Positions 43,348-56,260 of a stretch of 64,000 nucleotides of DNA are shown here, one piece after another. The stretch is taken from assembly GCA_003999685.1 (NCBI GenBank), contig CP021221.1:1860001-1924000 (forward strand), written 5' to 3'. How positions within the stretch are numbered: position 1 is the stretch's first letter; each line of letters begins with the position of its first letter. The stretch comes from Taiwanofungus camphoratus. Taxonomy: Eukaryota > Basidiomycota > Agaricomycetes > Polyporales > Taiwanofungaceae. Made by a program: the position numbers and the translations under genes. Under the pieces are notes generated by a model. That model worked only from the letters and a program-made list of their open reading frames with translations, had not been told where the DNA came from and searched no databases.

Positions 43348-45205
43348 ATGTTGTCCTCCTCAAGCCGAAGTCTGACTCGACTTTCTGCCTTGACCAGTGC
43401 TCTCCGCCCTTCTTTTCCGTCTAGGCCGTCGACCACAACCAAAATGTCTCCTTCTGCAGTTGCCCAGGTCTACACTAATGGGGTCACGAAGCATCAAGAT
43501 CGTTCTAATCTTGTACCACATTCTTCGCGTTTGAAGGAAGGTCGTGCGCTAGCGGAAGACGTGTGGTCGATCTTCAAGTACGTCCCGCCATGATTGCGGC
43601 TAGAGGGCGGTCACAGATATTAGTGTAGTGCGGCCAATCTTCCTCCAGATTGTCTCAACCTTGGCCAAGGCTACATGAACTTTGCACCGCCAGCATGGGT
43701 GAAAGAGGCAGGCGAGGAAGCACTCAACGCCGTGGCTTCAAACCACTACTCCCACCCGAAGGGCAGGATGCGGCTTCGTGAAGCCATCAAGAACTACTAC
43801 GGTCCCAAGTTTGACCGTGAGCTTGACGTCGAGTCTGAGATCCTTGTTACCAGCGGAGCCAATGAAGGCAACGTATTACTAGTCGCAGAGATTGTCAGGC
43901 CTATTCACGAGTTACTACAGGCCAGTATTCTGTGTTCGTTGCCTTTTTGGAGCAAGGAGACGAGGTCATCATGTTTGAGCCCTTCTTCGATCAGTATCTC
44001 CCTTCTATAACCTTCAATGGCGGGAAACCGGTCTATGTCCCACTTCACCCACCTGATGCCACGAAGGATAAACCCACAAGCAATGACTGGACCATTGACT
44101 TCGATGAACTCAAGTATGTGTCCTGATCAGGTTGGCATCGTCCTGCGACTCAATCGAACCATTGGCTAGACGAGCCATATCACCTCGTACCAAAATGATC
44201 ATTGTGAATACGCCACACAATCCAGTCGGAAAGGTCTATAATAGACAGGAGCTGGAGAAGATTGCTGCTCTCGCTGAGGAGCATAATTTGATTGTCATGT
44301 CAGATGAAGTGGTACGGGATTCTGTTCCCTCTGACGAGTTTCTACTGACGAGAAATTACTTCGCTCCTTGCAGTATGATTTCTTGGTGTTCGATGGCAAA
44401 GAGCACGTTCGGATAGCCACGCTTCCTGGCATGTGGGATCGCACCGTAACTGTGGGATCAGCAGGCAGTAAGTCGTCATAGCGATTGCAACCGGGCATAT
44501 CTTGACTTTGTCTTACACAGAACTATTCTCCGCCACGGGCTGGCGGGTTGGATGGCTCATCGGACCTCCATCCATCATCAGGCCCACTCTGGCTGCAACT
44601 ACTCGTATCGTATTTTGCACCAACTCTCCTCTACAAGAGGCTGCTGCCGCCGGTCTTGAGCAGGCTGGCCCGCGTAAATTCATAGAACAGCAAGTTAGGG
44701 AGTACGACGAGCGGCGAAAGACGTTGATCGCTGGCTTCGATAAACTGGGAATGAAATATACCCTGCCTGAAGGCACCTACTTTGCACTGCTGGTGAGCAG
44801 GGTGTAGGCTGAATAACTACCTATGAGCTGACGTGGATTCATCATCAGGACATCTCGTCTGTGAAATGGCCTGATGATTACCCCTTCCCAAAAAGCGTAC
44901 AGGGCAGAGGAAGAGATTTTAGGTAAGGTCAATTTGATGTCGTCCTCCCGCAGCACTAATACGATCATAGAGCGTGTTGGTTCATTGCCATGGAAGTCGG
45001 CGTGTCCTCTATACCTGTCAGCGAGGTCTGTTCTCTGGTAATTCGCGTGAGATTCGCAGAAATTAATGTAATATCATTGCAGTTCTATTGTGAGGAGCAC
45101 ACCGCATTTGGAGAGAACTATGCTCGTTTCGCTTTCTGCAAAGACATCGAGACCCTCAAGAAGGCAGCGGGCCGTCTACAAGGTCTCCAAAAATTCCTGC
45201 AGTAA
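43348..45205 (+). CDS. BNA3: Kynurenine aminotransferase (Bna3/KAT-like), PLP class I
   Basis: Transaminates kynurenine to kynurenic acid and related substrates; PLP-dependent. The N-terminal 30 residues (MLSSSSRSLTRLSALTSALR) look like a mitochondrial presequence, and a second Met at residue 33 could give a cytosolic form. Motifs: LNLGQGYMNFAPP, SNHYSHPKGRMRLREAI, ILVTSGANEG, NTPHNPVGKVYNRQELE (substrate/PLP loop), LIVMSDEVYDF, TVTVGSAGKLFSATGWRVGW (Schiff-base Lys in SAGK), and FARFAFCKD-like NYARFAFCKDIETL at the C-terminus with the carboxylate-binding Arg. Six or more introns. Convergent with SLH1, 97 bp apart. Confidence 0.9.
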
Positions 45206-45302
45206 CTCCAAGTTTCATTATGTCATTCCATTGCAGGGATATATTGTGCTCAGGTATTGTTATAACTTGTTTTACGGAAACATATTGTGTCCTATAATAG
45301 AT

Positions 45303-48300
45303 CTAGCTACCCGTCTCTTCGTCGAGTCTGTCTACTATGCGTGAAAGCAACTCGTTGAGTGAAGTCGATGAGGCATCGTAATAGATCGGGTTGCTGCTCA
45401 GCCGGCGTGCGAGAAACGTAAATGAGAGCATGTCAACGGCTCCCTGCTTATCCACGATACTGCCATCTTTCCGTCGATCCGAGTACCACCTTCGCAGGAC
45501 ATCGGTTTCCAGCAATTTCGATTCCAGCGGAAGGCCATCGTTTAGGAACCGAGTAAATGTGTCCTTCCCTTCTGCTTGACAGAAGAGGTAGAAATGGCCG
45601 ACAGTGTGATGACGTACTGCACGACCTTGCATACGGACCAGCTCCTCAAAACCATAGTCACGTAGTTGGCGTTCTTCTTCCCCGGTAGCGTGCACATACT
45701 GCGTGCCCATGACGATCACGGTCGCCGCTCGAACAGGCAATGTCCAGCAAGTGTCTCGAGGTACGATGAGCACGCGCACGAGGCCGTCGGCATACAGTTC
45801 AAGGGTCAGCATTCGGTCCCCTTTCGTGATGCCTTCATGGAACAAACCTATGCCGCGTGTGATGAAATCCTCAAGAGTGCGATCTTGCAGTCTCGTGAGA
45901 TAATATTCTAGCTGTTCTGGGTTGACATCAACTGGGAGATACCCCTTGGCAGTCTCCGTCTCGAGCGCACACTGCTTGATCAAATCAAGACCAATCGAAC
46001 GGCATTGTCTATGGGATGGAACGAAGACAATTGCGGGCTCTCCTGGAGACGCTTGGATGGCCGTGTGAGCCGGCTTGATCATCGCCTTAAACAGGGCGGC
46101 GGATTGTGGAATTGTAAACGTCTGAATGTTCAAAGTAAGCGATTGGTCTCGGTCGCTCGGGAGGAAGCTGTGCAGAGATAGCGGGTCGGCATTGAGCCAG
46201 GCTGCAAGATCTGCAGGATCACTCATGGAACTTGACAAACCGATGAATCGAACTGGGTACGCTTGCGTAGCGCGTAGGAGCAAAGACACGCCGAGTTCGT
46301 ATTCAGAATCTAAGAACTCCAGGTTTTCGCATACGACCAAAGACAGTCCAGAGAACCGTGTAATGCTCTTCCGCCAGCCCGATATAGCGAGAAATAACTC
46401 TGTCACGGTGATTACACGGACAGTCCTTCCCTTCCGTTGCGAGAAGACGGTCTGAGCTGTCGAAAGCTCCACAGGGACATTCGTGACTTCCGATATCGCT
46501 CGCGTTTCTGTGATCAAATCTATTGCAAGACTGCGTCGTGGCACAATTACGAGGATCCAAGAATCAATGGGCGCTTTTCGCAATGTTTCCCTGAGTATGC
46601 ACGTCAGCCTGCGGGTGGTATGGTACCAGGTTGATCACACCATACCATACTGTCATATAACCCAGGGCAGACTTGCCGCATGCTGTTGGAGCGCACACCA
46701 AGGTATGGAGCCGTGTCTTGATGAGACTCCAAAACACTTGCGTTTGAATTGCATTAAACCCATTCATTCGCCGCGAATAGATGTTTTCAAGATGAGGGTT
46801 TTGCAAGGTGGAAAGGGGAAGAAATGGAAGATCAAGGCGGGGTGTGTGACATTCAGAAGATACCGGCATTGTCAGCTTTCCGAGTGGGATTGAGATTTTG
46901 TCTTCAGCGCCCATCCACTTGTCAGAAACGAATCGAACTGTGACCGAATTAGGCGGTTTGCTGTTTGCTACGGATATCACGAAATCGACATCCAACGCGG
47001 CAGTGGCTTGTCGGAAGATGAGATGAGATAACTGTAAGATGGTGAGACCTTCCTCGTCTTCTATCCATAGCCAAAAGGGCTCAGCAGAACCGTGTATCGT
47101 GCGGCTCCAGTCGAATTTTCGAAAAACTCGAACAGCTATCTTGAGAACGTCAAAACCTAGCGGACGGAGGCTATAAGAGATGTCCACAGTAGGAAATTGT
47201 TTGGCTGCATCGTGAATTGCTGACCCATGCTTTTCATTTAGATGAATAAGCTGGCCCAACTGCAAGGGGGTCATTTCAGCTAGATCTGCAATATCGTAGT
47301 CATCAGCCCATCTCTCGAGGCCATAGAGGATTTCGGGCTTCAACTTGAATGCTCGTAATGGATGGTTGAATGGCCACATTCGTTTTTCAATCGCCTTGCT
47401 CATTCCCATGAGCACTGAACTGACATTTGCCCATTTGCAACTGATAGCTATCTCTAATAAGGCTCTCACAATACGCCCACCATTCTGTGCAACGTATGCC
47501 TGGTCCGAAACCAATGCAAAGTCCTGTGGTGTGAAACCGGAGATGTAGCTTTGAAGTAGGATGTTGACTTTTCCCTGGCTGGTGTCCGTACCACCCTAAT
47601 TCTTGTAAGCTTTTTTTGCACTGTCATGCAGAAAGGCCTCACTTTAACAACACAAGGATTGGACTCCATTAACTGCTCCAATTCTTTGACTTCTGCTTCC
47701 CGAAGTTGGACTTGATCAAACTGTGTTTGCTTCAGTCAGAAGTAGGTAAGGTAGATGTGATCGTACAGACCTCCGTGCTCGTACTGAGCATGGCTAGTAC
47801 GTCGGCTTCAGTCATTTTCGATCTGAACGCCTTATTAAACTTTTCGATGGACGCATACTTAATGTAGTATTTGGCGGCGATACGACCTAAGTCTGTTATC
47901 ATGAACGTGCCATTCTGCTTGTCGAAGGTTATCATGCGAGCTTCTGCAAGTCTTGAGGCCGCCTCGATGACAAGCTGGCTACGCTTATTGACCAGATATG
48001 GATCTTCCTCCACTTCCTCTCGAGTGAGGCCTGAAGCCGAAGTCAGACTCTTCAAAAGGACACAATCTTGGACAATTTCAAACCATATTGGAAAGGATTT
48101 TTGCGCAAGCGCACAACTAGATAAGTATAACCGACCCATTGAACCGCATCGTGGACATTGGAAACAGTCCCCAAGGCGATTTCTGCATTCAAAGCATCAA
48201 TCATACCCGCCGTGAACCTAAGTCAAGTGTCGTGAGATAACATAGGCGAAGAAAGCTAGGCAAGACTCACCTGGATTCGATGGGATTCTGAACAATTGCT

Positions 48301-51300
48301 GTCAGACTAGAAACTATTCAAACACCTAACATCGCTCACTTGTGATGTGATTGCCTCAAGATAATGATTGAGTTTGTCCTCTGAGGTGCAGATGAAGCCA
48401 ACACCACTAGTCTCCATTCCCGGTCGACCGGCACGCCCAAAAATTTGCAACACGTCCAGAACAGAAATATCGACAAATGACCCCTTGGCGCTATCATAAA
48501 CCTGAGTCCCCTTAATGATAACTGGGTAGTCATTATAGCGGACACCGTTCCCTTCAAACGGTAAAACTGACCAGCATGGGCAGGCAAGTTTACGCCCCAA
48601 GCTAATGTTGCAGTACAACATAGGACCTGACAAAGGCGTGAATACAATTCTTGAGAACATAATGATACAGCTTACCTTTATAGCTCTCGCTTCAAACATC
48701 CTCTCCATCAGGTTTCTGTCTGACCGTAACATTCCAGCGTGATGAATACCAAATCCATCGTCGAACAACTGCTTCATCTCTTTATTTCTAGACTCCGAAA
48801 TGCTCCTGCGGAACATAGAATAAGAAGGATGATCTTCACAACTAAAATCATCCAGGAGTCCATCTGCTAAAGCAGCTTCTTTGAGAGCCTGCGCAGTCTT
48901 GACGGTTTCCTTCCTAGCGTGTACAAATACCATGACTTGATGTCCTTCTTGCACTAGTTCGGCCACCTTGTCAAAGGTGACTCGATCGAGATTTTTTCGC
49001 GACTGAGGTCCACCAGGTTTGCCTCTGACTCCAATGAAATGCTGCTCCAGAGGAACAGGCCTAAACGAAGAGTCAAAAAAGAACAGTCCCGTATAACGGT
49101 TTACGCTAGTGGACAATGTTCAACATCATTCTGGCTAAGAGAAGCTCGATAACAAACCTGAGAAGTTCTGCCACGTCCAAGTAGTTCGGCAGAGTAGCAC
49201 TCAGACCGACAATACGAATTACCGACTGAGTGGATTCCACCTATATATATAACGTTGAAGTGTATCACTATATTAATCAAGTTTCATACTTACTTGTCGA
49301 AGTGTCCGGGCAACAATTGTCTCGATGACGGCTCCACGTTCGTCATTCAGAAGATGCACTTCATCAATTATGAGCAACTTCACTTGCTATAGTATACCTC
49401 AGGTTGGTCGCACGAATCGAACAAAGAAAAGCAATTGGCTCACTGTGGCGAGTTCTCCTTCTCCTGTCGGTTTTCTTGTGACGACATCCCATTTCTCGGG
49501 AGTGGTGACAATGATTTGGGTCTCAGCGATCTCTTTTTTGGTCATCTGCATGTCACCTGATTACTCTCAATTAGACAGTGCGGACATGCAAGAGCGCGTG
49601 AATACCAGTGAGCTCCCGTACTCGTACTGAAAGCCAATGTAAGCGTTTGCCAAGCTTCCGGACAATTTCAGAAGCCAAAGCCTTCATAGGCGCACTGAAA
49701 AGGTTAAGTCCGAGTACAGACAGAGCAATGGAAGACTGGTGCTAGATCACCCACACATAGATGATTTTGAATTTATCTTCCGCTCTCGATGCAGCCAAAG
49801 ACGGAGTGGACTGAGCCGTAGAACGATATTGCTCTAGTACACGGAGAATGGTGAGCATCGCGACATCTGTTTTACCCTTTCGTCAATCAAATTGACGAAA
49901 ATATGAGCAATTACCACGCGAAGAAAATTTGAAACTAACAGCACCGGTGGGAGCTGCTCGCAATGATCAATAATTGGAAGGAAAGCACGGGAGAAGAAGG
50001 CACTAACCGCATACAAGCATATTCTCGTTGGATTGGTATGCTGTCGGATAGACGATGGACTGGATTCTGTTCAAGGATATGTATCCCTGTTGAAGATCAA
50101 TACACGTTATGATAGCTTCGAATATGCATGCTCAGAGGACGACTAACGGGGAATGAGCCCCTAGCAAGAGGATCCAGTTCGGAGACAGGAATGAGTCGCT
50201 CTGTTGTGCGTGGCGCAACTGCTTTAGCAGGCGGTATAATAACCTCTTCATAATCCTAATCAAAGGTTGCAACTTTAGAAAGTGTCAGCACCGTTCAGAA
50301 TGCACTGATTCACTTCATAATCATGTCGTTTTGTGCCAAGAGGAAGGGCGTATTTGCTACCAAATTGGCTCAGACTGTTCCCCTGGACCATAGACGCAGT
50401 CGTATACACGTGAGGCAGAACATCTGGAACATCATGCTATGAAAATTGACGTGTTCCTTCGTGTAGGAATCAATGACTGGTAGAGAGGCTCACCGCCGTT
50501 CCAGAAAACAGAGGACGAGCCGCATTTGCACGCAAGGTCTCCTCCATTCGTCTTTGAGCATCCTCAGGATAGAGGCTTATACTTTTCTGACCTGCGTTAT
50601 AAATATAGTTAAGCAGGGACGCCAGACGTACATCACGGCCTGAATTGAATCCTACCTTGTTTGCTGTTCCTGTCTTTTGACACCATAGACATATTGTCTG
50701 TCTTTTTCTGGCGGGCACGGTCCGCAAACTTTTCAGACGGTATTATTCTGTGACCATCCCTTGAGTAAAGTCTATCAAGTGCTCACTTCCTGAACGATAG
50801 AAGCGCGCTTGGCTAATATGTCCATGACCAGATCTATATTCTCAAACCCAATCATTTCCGCTAGCTCTTCGGAGATGGCGTCATCTGCACGAGAAGACAA
50901 AAGTATCGAAAGTATGGCTTGTAGGAGCGTATCGCTTTCGGACTTCCTGGATATTTGTGAAAGAATAAATATATTGATGAGGCTGATTTACCCGGAAAAA
51001 GGCACACACGACAGAATTTGCGATAGTAAAAATTGAGGCCCGACATCTGTATATGATGTACTTGTGTAAGCGTCGAGAATCGAGTTCCATCTTTCCTCCG
51101 TTTCAAAAACCTCAACACTTGGCGAATCTGAAGATATTCTAAGCCTCCATCTACGCGGTCTTTGCAGCCGCCATACCTCTGACAAAAGAAGGAATCCTAT
51201 TTGATTAAATGAGCGGGCGGAAAGTAAGCGTCAACAACGTTGCGAAACAGACCTGGTCCATTCGTCAAGAATACGTCTGTCGCGGTCAGATGATTCTTCC

Positions 51301-51344
51301 TGTGAGCTAATAAGACTATTTATATGTCCGGAAAAGCCAGCCAT
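45303..51344 (-). CDS. SLH1: Ski2-like helicase Slh1/ASCC3 with two cassettes, lacking the second Sec63 unit
   Basis: Subunit of the RQC-trigger complex that splits collided ribosomes. Starts [20 protein letters not shown]. Cassette 1 is intact: motif I CAPTGAGKTD, DEVH box ([12 protein letters not shown]), SAT ([11 protein letters not shown]), and ASCC3-type [18 protein letters not shown] with [18 protein letters not shown] Sec63 domain follows (46.8-47.8 kb). Cassette 2 is degenerate: [11 protein letters not shown] for motif [11 protein letters not shown] in place of the DExH box, and MQGRAVRH for motif VI. The protein stops at 45303 soon after the winged helix, where relatives carry a second Sec63 domain. 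The [11 protein letters not shown] block favours Slh1 over Brr2. About 25 exons. Confidence 0.88.
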
Positions 51345-51514
51345 GACAACGAAAGGGAGTATCAACGCGATAAAAGGCTTAAAAGATGCAAACGAGAGAA
51401 AGACAACTTGTCGTTCAACTCAAGCCTGCTCGATGGCGCTTGGAGAGATCGGCGCTTGCCGATCAGTAAGAATATGTTTAGTGCCAACCAGCCCACTGCT
51501 GTACTACTTGCGTG
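51345..51514. promoter_or_regulatory. Divergent promoter region of SLH1 and EMC3
   Basis: 170 bp between opposed start codons. No specific factor site is recognised. Confidence 0.4.
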
Positions 51515-52600
51515 ATGTCTAGCTCTGTGTATGTGCTTAAACCAGTAGAGTCGCCAGGTTCTCTATAACTATGTCTTCGCAGAGTATCGTTGTACCTCGA
51601 CCCCCAAATTCGGGATTGGGTGTTGTTCCCAATCACCGTGGTAATGGTGAGTTACACAACCGTCTGTGATACATCGACTTCGATGAATAATTTCGACGAG
51701 CTAGATTCTAGTAGGCATCCTACGGCATTACGTTGTTCTCTTACTCCAGTCTCCTCAAAAAAAGCTTTCTAGAGCGGCTATACGCGAGCAGTATGTATCA
51801 GTCACTGTTCCATCATTCGCCTCATTCATTGTCCAGACGCGCTTTGATGCGGTCTCAAATCCTCCGAGCAACTTCTGCGAATTCTCCCATACCGCCAACT
51901 TACTACAAGTCCATTTCTCAACATTTATCGCAAGCATTCGCGGATGGGACGTACCTCAAAGACGGACCCCCGAAGGGTGATTCTTCGGCAGCACCTCCGA
52001 ACCCACTCACAGACCCCACCGCTATGGATAGTATGATGGCAGGAATGAAGACTCAGATGGTGATGATGGTCCCGCAGATGGTCATTATGGGATGGATCAA
52101 CTTCTTCTTTCAAGGCTTCGTCCTAAGTGCGTATCTACCTCTGCGTTCTCGAAAATGCCAATTGTGTTGAGGCAAACGGAAGTCAAACTACCATTCCCTC
52201 TCACTTTGGGGTTCAAGTCCATGCTACAACGCGGAGTGGAGACACCTGACATGGATGTTCGATGGGTGTCGTCACTTTCCTGGTACTTCCTCAATTTCTT
52301 TGGCCTAAATGGTCTCTACCGGCTTATCCTCGGTGGCGAGAATTGTAAGCTAGGCTGTTCACCGATGCATCTTTCATGCCAGTAACTCTTCACTGATGAT
52401 TCCATTCTACAGCTGCGGATTCCTCCCGCGATATGACGACGCCTTTTGCCGCTGCCGCAAACGCTCCCCAGCCGCCGCAGGCGCAGGACTTCGGTAAGCT
52501 TTTCAAGGCGGAACGTGACAACCTGGAGTTCGCCGAAGGCTTGCATTCTTGGGTAGGGAAGGATGTAGAAACTAAAATTCTTCAAAAATATGGTCGATGA
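51515..52600 (+). CDS. EMC3: ER membrane protein complex subunit 3
   Basis: Insertase subunit of the EMC, an Oxa1/YidC-superfamily protein of the ER membrane. Exon 1 is just 14 nt (51515-51528, MSSSV), followed by exon 2 from 51583 ([20 protein letters not shown]), then [20 protein letters not shown]. Next come [20 protein letters not shown], the long cytosolic helix, [20 protein letters not shown] and [11 protein letters not shown] (conserved TM2), [20 protein letters not shown], and [20 protein letters not shown] (TM3). Ends [19 protein letters not shown]. Length and three-TM order fit EMC3/DUF850. The first-exon call rests on the GTATGT donor and frame. Confidence 0.92.
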
Positions 52601-52907
52601 CACAATAAACGCTGATTTGGTCCACCTCGCTGTCCATCCTCTTCGACGATTGTAAGTCCTTCAGTCATGTCGTACTAGAATAAGGTACAGTTGCTGTCTA
52701 TGCATATAACTTGGAAGTACAGCTGTTTATACACTTCAATACCACGCGCTCGGACAATAATGTCGAAGTAAGCCTTAGACAAATTTCAGGCACGTTGGGA
52801 CCACGCTTCACGAGTACCTATCATATGGGATGTCACCTGGGAGACGCCAGTGTTGGGCTTGTTGATAATCTGCAGGTGTCAAAATAGTGTGTAGCAACAG
52901 GGTGCTG
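52601..52907. other. Shared 3' region of EMC3 and NCS1
   Basis: 307 bp between convergent stop codons; no gene seen. Confidence 0.45.
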
Positions 52908-53770
52908 CTATACGAGGCCGTCGTATAGTGACAATGCCTACAGCATGGCATTGTCAGATTCTTCACTTCGTGTTGTTCAGAATTGCGCACCTGTACGATT
53001 GTAGGGTCCTGTTTGCTGCCCTCGACGAACTCATCAAATGTCAATTTGGCATCCTTGTCGCGATCCATGTTCCTGAATATCTTGTCGACCCGCTGCGGAA
53101 CCAGCTAAATGAAAGGTATGGCTGGATACATAGAGTTCACTCGCCTTCTCGGGTGTATCCTCGTCAACAGGCAACTTGACCATCTGTCCCGTCATCTTAT
53201 AAATTGACTGGACAATTTGAAGCATTTCCTGATATGTTATAAATCCGTCCCCGTCTATGTCATAAAGTTGAAAAGCCCCTGAGTTTTGGGGGGCGTTAAG
53301 TCTATCCAAAAGCAACGCCACAATGACCATGCAGTCAGTTATAGACTCACATCTGAGCTTTTCATCTAATCTCCCCCTGCTTGTAACACTGAGTGCACAG
53401 ATGAATTCCTTGAAATCGATGGTGCCGTTCTTATTCTCATCAAAAACGTTGAATACATAGTCTGCGAACTCTCCTGGGTCACCAAAAGGGAAGAATTGCT
53501 TGTAAATTCGGCCAAATTCAGACTTGTCCAATTGCCCGGATGGACAGTCCTTCAAGAAGCCCTTGTACCTATTCAGAGCGACGAATGCCGTCAGTAATGA
53601 ACTGACCCATGGAGTGCGTAACGTAAGGACCATTGTTGCAGCTCTCGCTTATCGACTTCAAGTCTTGTGGTCAGTCTCGGGATAGCATAGCAGCATGATG
53701 GCGTACAGTATGTGTGCTTCTGGAGATCAGCCAGCTGTTCAGGTGATAGTTTACTTTGTGATTTGCCCAT
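52908..53770 (-). CDS. NCS1: Neuronal calcium sensor 1 / frequenin
   Basis: Small EF-hand protein that binds and activates phosphatidylinositol 4-kinase (Pik1) at the Golgi. Starts [20 protein letters not shown] with an N-myristoylation site (Gly2, Ser6). Four EF-hands: EF1 degenerate around [15 protein letters not shown] (Cys-Pro, as in all frequenins), EF2 [16 protein letters not shown]3 [16 protein letters not shown]4 [14 protein letters not shown]. The C-terminus [20 protein letters not shown] matches the family end. The last exon codes only ALSLYDGLV. Six or seven short introns. Length is about 190 residues, as usual. Confidence 0.96.
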
Positions 53771-54303
53771 GGCGGTGCACTCTAAACGCTAGTGAGTAGT
53801 TTATGGTACGCTTTCGTACTGGCGGGGCTGTGTGCTGCTTATATTCGAGTTGTCTAGGCGTGAGCCAGGGGGTGCCGAACGCGTCATAGATTTGGGGTAA
53901 TTTACGATTGCGCTTGCCTTTTATGGGTTACATGTTGTCAGTCAACCACTTAACTGATCTAAAATTGATCGTGTCCCCCTCTGTCCACGATGCATGCCTC
54001 GAGGCTGCAAGGACATGGAACCGAAGCACTGTAAGCCAAAAGCTACGTAGAACCACCACGTCGCTAGTACACAGTCGACTCGCAAGTCAGTTTACCTACT
54101 CCTCCTTCACCATTCCTCGGTGTATCATCATAAACTCATGATTCGCCTAAATGCACTTGATCAGCGACGTGAAAAGGAACCGCATGCATATGCCTTCTCC
54201 AAATTCTTTCTCAGCAGAAACTCCCTTATACCCCTCTTATAGCACCTATCTTGTTCCATCCGACCGTCATATCCTTACCTCTATTCCGCGCCTGCAGACT
54301 ACA
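53771..54303. other. Divergent intergenic region
   Basis: 533 bp between NCS1 and the next gene. No recognisable coding; probably two promoters. Confidence 0.45.
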
Positions 54304-55838
54304 ATGTGCTGGCAATATGCCTCTCTTGACCAGGCCACTGGTGTCTGTCCGATGTGCAAGGTATTCAAGCCCATAGGCGCCGCCAGGTATCCATGTCTCC
54401 CACGTCCGCATACGAGTAGCGCCCGATTGTTGTATCCAGGTGCCCTCATATTAAGGAAGTATGTCACAATAGAACAGCACACCCAAGGCATGATGTTGTT
54501 TATCTGAAGAATGCAGAGGGTGAGCTTCCTCTTCCAACGTTTGCCACACTAATTTTGACTAGGAACTACTCGATAGTACAAACTTTTAGCGGGTGCGGGT
54601 TCTGCAAAGTATGTAATTACATAGACTTCCTCCAACTCAGCAGGTATTGAACTCAGTTGATGCAGTGGGCAGCTACGAATCCTCCTGCGAAGTTGTCTGG
54701 GTATCAAAATCCGGGCTGGCCAGGATGCTGTCGTCCGCCTACCCAGAACGAACAGAAATTTATAGGTGCTGCAGACTGGCCTGCCGTGAGCCTGGTGCAT
54801 CATATACCAATCCCACTGGATATAAAGGCCATCCTGGAGAGCATTACGGGCGCGAAGGGTGGTTCCGGGAGTCCAGGTGGAAGCATTCGAACGATGAGTT
54901 CTCAATCACTGGCGCCGTCAATGTCACGGAGGACCAGTTATCCTGTGTCCAGCCCAACCAGAACTGAAAATACCCCAACCAGGACTCCGCCGATGCCTAT
55001 CCCGACTAGAAATCGTTCTAGCGGCAGTCCTCAACAAGTAGCCATCTCTCTCACGAGTAACACCACTCGAAACTCTAATGGCGATGGATCTGCGTCCTCC
55101 CTTCCCAACAGATCCGCAATGGACCAATATCAAGCCCAGCGTCGGTCCACGGCGGACGCATATAATGATAAGCGCTCGGAGCAATCCACTGCCTCTCAGC
55201 ATTCTCCAGGTCGAAAATGCGCTGATTTGGGGGGTTCGATTTCTCGCCGACCTATCGAAAGACGACCATCAATGTCTGCAGTTGTGCCATCGATGTCCAT
55301 CAGCAAAGTGACAGTCGATATCCAACCGCAACAGCGACGCCGAGCGCAGACTACAAATCTGAATCAACCTCCAGTGAACGTTACTTCTTCTCGTGCAGCA
55401 GACCGTCAGAACACAGCTCCAGCTGCTTTGCAACGTCGTGGGAGCACATTGGAAAAGGCTGTTGCGGCAATGAGCATTTCAAGCTCTTCCAGTGGTAGTA
55501 GTGGCAGTAACTCGGAAACCACCGTTATCTCAGACGGTGGATTCACTGATTACTTGTCAGACGAGTCAGAGGCGGAGTTGCAGAGACAGGCAGAAGCGAA
55601 AGCCGCTTTAGTTGCACAGAATCACATGGAGGAGCAGGAGTTCAAGGCAGCCCGCCAACAACTAGCGTCTGTGGATTTGCGACCCCCCAAATCCTGGACT
55701 GGCAACATCAACAGTACTCCCCGTTCTCAGACATCGACGGCCCACTCTTCAGCTTATCCTCAGGCGTCCTCGTATGCAAGTCCTTCGTACTCTTCTGGAA
55801 GTACTAGTGTGGCAGGAACTACACACTCGAGGGGTTGA
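54304..55838 (+). CDS. Unrecognised CxxC protein with long Ser-rich tail
   Basis: Starts MCWQYASLDQATGVCPMCK. Small exons then give EVCHNRTAHPRHDVVYLKNA and VQTFSGCGFCK, and the main exon starts WAATNPPAKLSGYQNPGWPG followed by CC. The cysteines (CPMC, VCH, CGFC, PGCC) suggest a zinc-binding N-terminal module of about 90 residues. The remaining 330 residues are Ser/Thr/Pro/Gln-rich and look disordered, with a short helix near the end (AELQRQAEAKAALVAQNHME). Joins between 54358 and 54655 are inferred from splice signals and frame. I recognise no characterised family; the composition fits a regulator. Confidence 0.6.
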
Positions 55839-56260
55839 AGATAGGTTTTGTACAGGATATTTCACGAATGGTCGCAAGCTCGTATATAATTTGATATTCG
55901 AAGTCTGGCAGTGTGTTCATTCGCGCCTCTATCCTGTATTTCCCTTGTTTCACTAGACGCCTTTGTAGCGGAACTGAATACTGGATTTATCTATGATGTA
56001 TTTCGAGTCTTTTGTGTGGTTCATTGGTTGTACAATGTAGTTTCTCGGCTAGCTTGACGGTTCCGATCAGTATTGTGCAGTCGTGCGTTGCGAGCCGAAT
56101 GAGGGGCGGCACTAGATCACAGTCTACTCAGTATACTATTTACTTGCTATTTGCTTGTAAGTACACATAACGTGACTGTCTACCACTGCTCTGATCATGC
56201 AGGCGCCATGCGGACACGGATAGTGACTTCGAGAGCTGCCTCTGCTCTCTTACCAGACCC
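55839..56260. other. Intergenic, nothing recognised
   Basis: 422 bp with only short frames; 3' end of one gene and promoter of the next. Confidence 0.4.

Noticed and set aside
45303-51344. BRR2 (spliceosomal helicase) for the large helicase gene
   Set aside because: The [22 protein letters not shown] block and short C-terminus fit Slh1/ASCC3 better than Brr2.
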